In this document: positions 33,383-39,196 of the stretch, one piece after another
Numbering within the stretch: position 1 is the first letter of the stretch
Layout of the letters: each line of letters begins with the position of its first letter
From: CAZTTG01 sp964615935
Lineage (GTDB): Bacteria > Planctomycetota > UBA1135 > GCA-002686595
Reading direction: 5' to 3'
DNA: 39,196 bases
NCBI GenBank assembly: GCA_964615935.1
Contig: CAZTTG010000058.1
Span: 1-39,196, forward strand
Made by a program: the position numbers and the translations under genes
Notes under the pieces: generated by a model
The model's input: the letters and a program-made list of their open reading frames with translations, nothing else
Databases searched by the model: none
What the model was told of the DNA's origin: nothing

Positions 33383-35854
33383 TCAGCGCTCCATCCAGCG
33401 CCAGCGGATGAGGATGGGATTGCGCTCCTCGCCGGTGAGCTCGAGGGTCTCGGGCTCGATGGCGATGTCCGGGGGGAAGACCTTGAAGCGGTGGGGGCCG
33501 GGGAACAGGCCGATGAGCTTCGCCCGGCCGGAGGCGTCGAAGTAGAGCCTTCGGCGCCAGACGGTGAGGCCGGGATAGCGCTCGGTCCCGTCCAGACCGC
33601 GCGACCCTCCCTCTCGCTCGTACTGGAGCGCTTCCCAGGCATCCGCCTCGACCAGGACCGCGATCGCGTCCTTGGGGGGGGCTTCGAAGCCTTCGCCGAG
33701 CTGGAGCTCGACCTCGAGGCCGCGCTCCAACTCGAGGACCAGGGGCTCCGCCCTCCCCTCAGCCGGGATGGTGTAGCCCCGGACCACGAGCGGACGATAG
33801 CCGTGCCAGTCGGCCCGCGCCATGAAGTCCAGGGATCCCGCGGGCGCCTCGACCTCGCTCCACCCTTCCGTGTCGGGAGCCCGTCCCGACGCGAAGAGCT
33901 GCTTGTAGGATCTTCCCCCCGCCGGACGCCAGTACAGGTCGCAGGGCTGGACGAGCTCGCCCGTGTCGGCATCGACCGGGCGGTAGGGGAGCCGGCCGAC
34001 GCCTCCTAGCACGAAGTCGACGTTCTCGGCGCCCGCGGATACGTCGTCCCTACGCTCCCACTGAGGGGGGAGCGAGGCCGACACGTCGTAGAGCATTCCT
34101 GTCGCGGATACCTCGATCGCATAACCGCCATCCTCGGCGGTCTCGGCGTTCAAGGCGTTGAACCAGCCCCGCCGCCGAGCGGACATGCGCACCCCGGCCA
34201 TCGGCTCTCCACTCGTGGCGCGCACGCTGCCCGAGATCGAGGTCAGCTCGAGCTCGAGCTCGAAGTCGTGGTGGACCTCGCCTCCCGCCGAAAGCTCCAG
34301 CGCGACGACCGCTCGCGGCGACGGCGGATCCTTCGGATCCAGCGGATAGGGCCTGGCCCTCAGCTCGACGCGCCCCGCCTCCACGTCCCCGATCCGATAG
34401 AGGCCATCCGGGCCCACGGGGGAGCTCCCGCTTCGAGTGGGACCGCTCCAGTGGATCCGGCCGGAGCGCGGCGCCCCGTTGGCGACGAGGGAGCCGCTCA
34501 CGATCCCCGTGGGCGGAGCGAGCTCGAGCCGTACTTCGAGCCAGGTGGTTTCGCCCGGTGCGCCGAGCTGCTCGACCTCGATCTCCTGCTCCAGGTGAGG
34601 CGGATGCCGCACGCGGAGCCGCCACGCTCCGCTCCCGGGAAGGCACGGCCCCGAATCGAAGCACCCCTGCGCGTCGGTGGCGCGTTCGACCCAATCGCAC
34701 CTGGGCCAGTAGTGCCATCCGGGTGGCAGCTCGTCGAGGGGATTGGGATCCGGTGCGCCGTGGGACCGGTTCCACTCGGACGGCCCCAATGGGCTCACCT
34801 CAGCGCCGACCACGGGCTCTCCCTCCTCGTCGAGGACCACGCCCGCGAAGCTCGCGCCCCGCAACAGGGGGAAGCGCAGCTCCTCCCCCTCCGGAATCTC
34901 GTCGGGGTCGATCGATGCCCGCAACCGGCAGTACCCCTCGGACTCGATCTCCAGCTCGATCGAGCCCATTAGCGGGCACTCCAGAAGCCTCGCGCTGAAT
35001 CGGCCCGCCTCGTCCGCTCGCCAATGCGCCAGGCCGCGCCTGACGTTCCAGATCTCCGCTCCCTCGAGCGGATTCCCGCTTAGGAGGTCGACCACCTGCC
35101 CCGAGACGCCCAGGCCCCGCTCGAGCCGGAAGTCGTGCTCCTGCGCGCGTTCTCCGTGCAGGCGGAGGACGGCGTCGTCGGAGGGATAGCCTACGGCGCC
35201 CAGCCGGAGCTCCATCCGGCGATCGAGGGGCACCGGGGAGAGCGCGAAGCGGTTTCCCTCTCCCGCGACCGCCCGCTGCGGCTCACAACCGTCGCAGGAG
35301 TCGTGCCGCAGCTCGAGCCACGCGTTGGGCAGAGGGAAGCCCTGCTCGGCGTCCAGCAATCGCCCCGTCAGGGTGGCGGCCACGGCGAGCTCGACCGTGA
35401 GCTCCGGCAGACGTCGCCGGAGGGCGTTGAAGTGGAAGAAGCCCTCGGCCTCCACCGAAAGCCGCATGGTCTCGTCCGAGGGGGCGATGGGCAGGCGGCA
35501 CACGCCGTCCCTGTCCGTGAGGTGCTCGCCGGGCCGGGAGTCCTCGAACGTGCGGACGCGCGCGCCCGCGAGCGGCCTCCCCTCGTCGAGCACCAGGAGC
35601 TCGATTTCCGCTCCCTCGGGAGCCGGCGATGGCTGCGCGTCGGTCGTGACCCGATCCTGGGTCGGCTCCGGGGCGACATCGCGCCGCCCGTCCTCGGGCT
35701 GGAGGCCCTCGTCCGCCGGCACGAAGGGTGCCACCGCGCCCTCGATGCCCGAGGACGGCCCCACCGTCCCGGCGGAGCGGCCTGCGGTCCGGACGAGCCA
35801 CCACGCGCCCGCGGCGAGTAGCAGGGCAAAGACCAGGGCGATCCAGCGGCTCAT
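33383..35854 (-). CDS. Membrane-anchored CpdR-repeat protein, paralogue 2
   Basis: 823 residues from the ATG at 35854 (MSRWIALVFALLLAAGAWWLV), with GGGAG upstream; an earlier in-frame start would add 24 residues before the anchor and is less likely. The layout equals paralogue 1: spacer, then CpdR domains (LVLDEGRPLAGARVRTFEDS, LTGRLLDAEQGFPLPNAWLE, VSGQVVDLLSGNPLEGAEIW, FAGVVLDEEGEPVVGAEVSP, ISGSVRATSGEPMAGVRMSA). It is the first gene of the pair and its stop lies two bases before paralogue 1. Both keep a block of matching cysteines in the second domain (SCDGCEPQRAVAGE here, YCKGCGPERAVAGE there). The duplication is old for most of the length and homogenised at the 3' end. Confidence 0.88.
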   Translation of the reverse strand: MSRWIALVFALLLAAGAWWLVRTAGRSAGTVGPSSGIEGAVAPFVPADEGLQPEDGRRDVAPEPTQDRVTTDAQPSPAPEGAEIELLVLDEGRPLAGARVRTFEDSRPGEHLTDRDGVCRLPIAPSDETMRLSVEAEGFFHFNALRRRLPELTVELAVAATLTGRLLDAEQGFPLPNAWLELRHDSCDGCEPQRAVAGEGNRFALSPVPLDRRMELRLGAVGYPSDDAVLRLHGERAQEHDFRLERGLGVSGQVVDLLSGNPLEGAEIWNVRRGLAHWRADEAGRFSARLLECPLMGSIELEIESEGYCRLRASIDPDEIPEGEELRFPLLRGASFAGVVLDEEGEPVVGAEVSPLGPSEWNRSHGAPDPNPLDELPPGWHYWPRCDWVERATDAQGCFDSGPCLPGSGAWRLRVRHPPHLEQEIEVEQLGAPGETTWLEVRLELAPPTGIVSGSLVANGAPRSGRIHWSGPTRSGSSPVGPDGLYRIGDVEAGRVELRARPYPLDPKDPPSPRAVVALELSAGGEVHHDFELELELTSISGSVRATSGEPMAGVRMSARRRGWFNALNAETAEDGGYAIEVSATGMLYDVSASLPPQWERRDDVSAGAENVDFVLGGVGRLPYRPVDADTGELVQPCDLYWRPAGGRSYKQLFASGRAPDTEGWSEVEAPAGSLDFMARADWHGYRPLVVRGYTIPAEGRAEPLVLELERGLEVELQLGEGFEAPPKDAIAVLVEADAWEALQYEREGGSRGLDGTERYPGLTVWRRRLYFDASGRAKLIGLFPGPHRFKVFPPDIAIEPETLELTGEERNPILIRWRWMER
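33398..33548. repeat. 3'-end repeat, copy 2 (matches 30933-31083)
   Basis: The partner of 30933-31083, with the identical core at 33441-33533. It covers the last codons of paralogue 2. Confidence 0.85.
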
Positions 35855-36007
35855 GCTCGACGCTCCCGCCGACCGGGCTCGGAGGCCACCTCGGGGGCGC
35901 GGGCACCATAGCATCCCCGGGCGCACACCTCACGAGCCCGGTGACCCGGGCCGGCTCCCGAAAGCGCTGAGAGGGCCAATCTCGGCGGATACCGTGCCGG
36001 CGAGGCG

Positions 36008-36238
36008 ATGCCCCCGGGGCACGGCGTCCTGGTGAGCGCCGAGACCGATTCCGACGGGCGCTTCGCGCTCGAGGGCATCCCGCCCGAACCCTACCGCTTC
36101 CAGGTCCAGTGGCCCCCTCGGAAGGAGATCGAGAGCGAGCCGCTCGAGCTCGAGAGGGCCGGCGAGTGGGAGCTCGTCCTGGAGTGCGACGCCGCGGCGG
36201 GCTCGCTCGACGCGCGCGTGGTCGCCGCACCCGACTGA
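36008..36238 (+). pseudogene. Fragment of a CpdR-repeat gene
   Basis: 76 codons from the ATG at 36008; the frame is open back to 35945. The sequence VSAETDSDGRFALEGIPPEP and YRFQVQWPPRKEIE is a recognisable half of one carboxypeptidase-regulatory-like domain and its terminal strands, but no signal peptide, anchor or full domain precedes it. No ribosome site is visible. It sits between the start of the paralogue pair and the sulfatase-type gene and ends 4 bp from the latter's stop. I read it as the surviving 3' end of a deleted gene; a genuine small gene is less likely. Confidence 0.55.
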
Positions 36239-36242
36239 CGGA

Positions 36243-37988
36243 CTACTGGCCCTCGCCGCCCCGCCGGACCTCGGCCGCCTCGGCGCGGCGACCGAGCCGG
36301 TCGAGGAGGGCCGCCAGCTCCCGGCGGAAGATGGCCTCGCCGGGATCCAGCTCTATCGCGCGGCGCATGTGCGCCAGGGCCTCGTCGTTGCGACCGGCCA
36401 CGCTCAGGCAGACGCCCAGGTTGAAGTGGGGCCCGGCCTTCAGGGGCCGATCCCGCAGGAAGCGGCGCAGCGGCGCGATGGCCTTCATCGGCTGGTTCTG
36501 CCGCATGAAGCAGTTGGCCAGCCGGTTGAGGGCGTCGTAGTCGCGCGGGTTGTCCTTCAGGATGCCCTCGAACACGGCCTGGGCCTCGGCCAGGCGGCTC
36601 GCGTTGAGCAGATCGAGGCCCCGCAGCGAACGGGACGCGCTCCCCGCCATGCTGGCCGGGCTGGGCAGGATCGTGGGAGCCAGGGGGTGCGGCAGCTCGG
36701 CCTCCGGACTCCCCATGCCCGCGTAGCCCAGACCGCGGATCTGCCGGGCGAGATCCTCGCCCGGAGCCGGACCCCGCTCGCCCGCGAGGGCCGGGCGCGA
36801 CGCGAGCTCGGCGATGGCGTTGAAGTAGGCCGCCATCCCGTCCGCGCGCTCCGCCGCGAGGTCCAGGCGCTCACCGGGATCGTCGCGCACCTCGAAGAAC
36901 TGGGGCTGGGAGCTGTGCAGGTACTTGCCCCGCGCGTCCAGCCAGCCGGCCAGCGGGCTCCAGCCGTTGTCCAGGTGACCGGCGTAGGACTCGAAGTAGA
37001 TCCCCCGATCCTCCGCCACCTCGCTGCGGTAGAGGCTCTCCCCGTCCAGGTCGGAGGACACGCGCAGGCCCAGGGCCACCGCCAGGGTGGGGAAGACGTC
37101 CACCACGCTGACCACCTCCTCGCTGCGCCGGCCCGAGCGGTGACCGTCGGGGTAGCGCAGGATCATGGGCACGCGCAGGGTCGACTCGTAGCAGTAGGTG
37201 CCGTGGGTGGGCTCGCCGTGCTCGCCCAGCCCCTCCCCGTGATCGCCCACGGCCAGGACGATGGTGGAGGGCAGCAGATCCTCGTCGCGCAGGGCGTCCA
37301 GCAGCCGGCCCACCTCGTGGTCCATGGCCGCCACCTCGCCCTGGTAGGGCCGCCCGGCCAGGGCGCCCCCCCGGAACTCGGGCGGCGGTGCGTAGGGCGC
37401 GTGGGGCTCGAAGAGGTGCACCCACAGGAGGAAGCGCCGGTCGCGGTCCCGCCCGCGCAGCCACTCGATCGCGCCATCGACCACCTCCCGCCCCGGGCGC
37501 TGCGCGTAGTGGCTGGTGACCTGGTCCTTCGGACGCCGCGGCTCGTCGTAGACCTCGAAGCCCTGGCCCAGCCCGAAGGAGTCGTCGAGCACCACCGAGG
37601 CGACGAAGGCAGCGGTCTGGATCCCGGCCTCGGAGGCCATCTCGGCCAGGGTCCGGGCCGAGGGCGGCAGGGGCCACAGCCCGTTGTTGCGCAGGGTGTG
37701 GCGGATCGGGTACAGGCCGGTGAGCATGGAGGCGTGCGCCGGCAGGGTGAGGGGAGCCACCGTGTAGGCGGCCTCGTAGAGCGTCCCCTCGGCCGCGAGC
37801 TGATCCAGGGCGGGCGTCGCGCCGCTCTCCTCGCCGTAGCACGAGAGGGCGTCGGCGCGGGTCGTGTCGAGGGTGATCAGGACCGCCGAGAGGCCGCCTC
37901 CTCCGCCGGGCTCGGCGCAGCCTCCCAGGAGGAGGCCGAGGCAGGCGCATCCGAGGGCGGCGCGCGCGGCGTTTCGGCGATGCGTCAT
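36243..37988 (-). CDS. Sulfatase-superfamily lipoprotein with C-terminal TPRs
   Basis: 581 residues from the ATG at 37988, which starts a lipoprotein signal with lipid-site C24 (LGLLLGGC); an upstream TTG would add nine residues. The alkaline-phosphatase/sulfatase fold is clear: metal-binding D41 in LITLDTTRADALSCYG, then PLTLPAHASMLTGLYP, LWVHLFEPHAPYAPP, and GDHGEGLGEHGEPTHG with the second metal pair. At the site where sulfatases have C/S-x-P-x-R for formylglycine, this protein has T81-L-P-A-H85. It cannot form formylglycine, and T81 may act as the nucleophile, as in phospho-transferring relatives. TPRs follow from about 455 (GLDLLNASRLAEAQAVFEGI, DALNRLANCFMRQNQPMKAI, PHFNLGVCLSVAGRNDEALA). 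Substrate unknown. Confidence 0.92.
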   Translation of the reverse strand: MTHRRNAARAALGCACLGLLLGGCAEPGGGGGLSAVLITLDTTRADALSCYGEESGATPALDQLAAEGTLYEAAYTVAPLTLPAHASMLTGLYPIRHTLRNNGLWPLPPSARTLAEMASEAGIQTAAFVASVVLDDSFGLGQGFEVYDEPRRPKDQVTSHYAQRPGREVVDGAIEWLRGRDRDRRFLLWVHLFEPHAPYAPPPEFRGGALAGRPYQGEVAAMDHEVGRLLDALRDEDLLPSTIVLAVGDHGEGLGEHGEPTHGTYCYESTLRVPMILRYPDGHRSGRRSEEVVSVVDVFPTLAVALGLRVSSDLDGESLYRSEVAEDRGIYFESYAGHLDNGWSPLAGWLDARGKYLHSSQPQFFEVRDDPGERLDLAAERADGMAAYFNAIAELASRPALAGERGPAPGEDLARQIRGLGYAGMGSPEAELPHPLAPTILPSPASMAGSASRSLRGLDLLNASRLAEAQAVFEGILKDNPRDYDALNRLANCFMRQNQPMKAIAPLRRFLRDRPLKAGPHFNLGVCLSVAGRNDEALAHMRRAIELDPGEAIFRRELAALLDRLGRRAEAAEVRRGGEGQ

Positions 37989-38148
37989 TTTCCAGATCCC
38001 GAGCGAGGGGTCCAATCTCGAAGATGGGACGCCCCCGGTGACGTGTCAAGGGCCCGCAGGACCTGGCGTGGGAAGGCCTCGATCTCGGCGGGAAGAGCGA
38101 GTAGGCCGATCCGTCCAATCCTCGCACCCCAGCAGTAGGATCGAGTCC

Positions 38149-38168
38149 CACCGGAGGTGCCTCCGGTG
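38149..38168 (+). promoter_or_regulatory. Hairpin in the leader of the 38181 gene
   Basis: CACCGGAG (38149-38156) pairs perfectly with CTCCGGTG (38161-38168) around GTGC, ending 12 nt before the ATG and directly followed by the ribosome site GGGAGGGAAGG. It could influence translation initiation or mark a processed leader. Confidence 0.45.
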
Positions 38169-38180
38169 AGGGAGGGAAGG

Positions 38181-39196
38181 ATGAAGGCAACGCTGTTGTG
38201 GGCCCTCGCGATCGCGGCGGTCGTCCTGGTCGTCGTCGCGAGCCGCATGTCCCGGGTGGACGAGCCGGACGCCGCACCGCCCCGGCCCGCCGCCGGAGCC
38301 GGAGAGGTGGCGGAGCTCGCCGCTCCGGAGGTCGAGCCGCGGCCGGAGCCGCCCGCCCGGGCCGTGCCCGACGAGTCGCCGGCCGCCGAGCCCGAGCCGC
38401 CGGCCGCCGACCCGCAGGCCGAGCCCGAGCCGCTGGCCGCCGCGGGCTGGCGAGTCGAGGGCGAGGTGAAGGGGCCCGACGGCGCTCCGATCGAGGGCGC
38501 GTTCGTATTCCTCGAGCTCAGCTCCCGCTCGTACTCCTCGGGAGCCGCGCGCGGGCCCTTCCTCACGGACGAGGGAGGTCGGTACTCCGCCGAGCTGGTC
38601 TTCGTCGATCTCCCCCCCTCCGTGGCGCAGGGGGGCTGGCGCGACGCGGTCATCCTGGGCCGCGTCCGCGCGGCGGGCCACCGGCGCGCGGGCCAGAGCG
38701 CCGACGACCTCCCCGACCCGGGCGAGAGGACCGGCGTCGTCCGCATCGACTTCGCCCTGGAGGTGCAGGCCGCGGTGTGCGGCCGGGTGGTATCTCCCCA
38801 CCTGACCCCCGTCGCGCTCGCCGACGTGAACCTGCGGCGGGCGGGGGGCGGCTGGCGGTGGGAGGGCGGGGAGCACTGGCTCAAGACCGACCCCGACGGG
38901 GGTTTCTCGATTCCCATCGAGGAGGCCGGCTCCTTCCACCTCGCCGCGGCCCGGTGCGGCTTCGGCACCGCCATGAGCGGCCCCATCGAGCTCGAGCTGG
39001 GGAAGGACGCGGAGGTGGGCGACCTCGTGCTCGTCGGCCCCGGACAGATCGAGGGGGTCGTCGTGTACCCCGATGGGCAGCCCGTGCAGGAGATCGAGGT
39101 GCAGGCCTTCTTCGATCCCGCGATCGAAGAGGTCCGGAGGCCCTCCCTCATCGGCGGGCTCCAGTCCGACTTCCTGCGCGAGTCCGGCGGGCTGCG
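38181..39196 (+). CDS. Membrane-anchored CpdR-repeat protein (3' part beyond window)
   Basis: At least 338 residues, open to the window end. The ATG at 38181 follows a strong ribosome site (GGGAGGGAAGG). The protein has an anchor (LLWALAIAAVVLVVVA), then a Pro/Ala/Glu-rich spacer with near repeats (EPEPPAADPQAEPEP) to about residue 92, then carboxypeptidase-regulatory-like domains: WRVEGEVKGPDGAPIEGAFV, VCGRVVSPHLTPVALADVNL, IEGVVVYPDGQPVQEIEVQA. It resembles the other CpdR membrane proteins of the window in layout but not closely in sequence. It is divergent from the sulfatase-type gene across 192 bp, which holds the leader hairpin and a TGAC-GT-GTCA palindrome (38039-38048). Confidence 0.85.
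   Translation, partial: MKATLLWALAIAAVVLVVVASRMSRVDEPDAAPPRPAAGAGEVAELAAPEVEPRPEPPARAVPDESPAAEPEPPAADPQAEPEPLAAAGWRVEGEVKGPDGAPIEGAFVFLELSSRSYSSGAARGPFLTDEGGRYSAELVFVDLPPSVAQGGWRDAVILGRVRAAGHRRAGQSADDLPDPGERTGVVRIDFALEVQAAVCGRVVSPHLTPVALADVNLRRAGGGWRWEGGEHWLKTDPDGGFSIPIEEAGSFHLAAARCGFGTAMSGPIELELGKDAEVGDLVLVGPGQIEGVVVYPDGQPVQEIEVQAFFDPAIEEVRRPSLIGGLQSDFLRESGGL

Noticed and set aside
38039..38048. TGTCA near the sulfatase-type gene start as a third regulator site
   Set aside because: Only one TGTCA is present and it forms an inverted, not direct, repeat (TGAC-GT-GTCA).

Overview
The window is very GC-rich (about 70% by eye) and carries about 22 protein genes, two of them partial or degraded, on both strands. 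I see no tRNA, rRNA, CRISPR array or insertion sequence. Several features fit Planctomycetota or a related deep lineage: an ECF sigma factor fused to a membrane segment and a large exported repeat region, many membrane-anchored proteins with carboxypeptidase-regulatory-like (CpdR) beta-sandwich repeats, an FG-GAP protein, a lipoprotein of the sulfatase superfamily with TPRs, DUF4384, and a pseudopilin-like protein. This is inference from gene content; Myxococcota is the main alternative. Most genes encode exported or membrane-anchored proteins. The only clear primary-metabolism genes are argG and argH.

Layout. Positions 1-394 hold no gene but contain a dense array of perfect hairpins built as two similar units. 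395-7852 (minus) holds an exported multidomain protein with a terpenoid-cyclase-like toroid, the giant ECF-sigma/membrane/CpdR fusion, and a GT-C membrane glycosyltransferase. A 50-bp divergent region separates these from an exported protein with about 13 copies of a 26-residue Asp/Gly motif (7903-10020) and a small secreted protein of unknown function (10181-10813). A Tat-exported SDR enzyme follows on the minus strand. Next is a tight serpin / ECF sigma / DUF4384 membrane-protein operon (14770 down to 12114). Upstream of it lies a secreted propeller-like gene broken by an apparent +1 frameshift at a run of eight G.

16865-19701 (plus) holds a pseudopilin-like protein and a membrane-anchored CpdR protein. 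19698-26847 (minus) holds an FG-GAP membrane protein, a histidine kinase/OmpR-family response regulator pair with overlapping ends, and a large secreted HEAT-like protein. The promoter regions of the kinase operon and of the HEAT gene each carry a TGTCA direct repeat with the same 11-bp period. This suggests that the regulator controls both its own operon and the HEAT gene.

26887-30862 (minus) holds an exported protein resembling a gluzincin peptidase that has lost its zinc ligands, then the coupled argG-argH pair; ArgH has a short C-terminus. 30921-35854 is a tandem pair of paralogous CpdR membrane proteins whose 3' ends are far more alike than the rest, a sign of gene conversion. A CpdR fragment at 36008-36238 looks like a gene remnant. 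The window ends with a TPR-bearing sulfatase-superfamily lipoprotein (minus) and the start of another CpdR membrane protein (plus), which runs off the end behind a leader hairpin.
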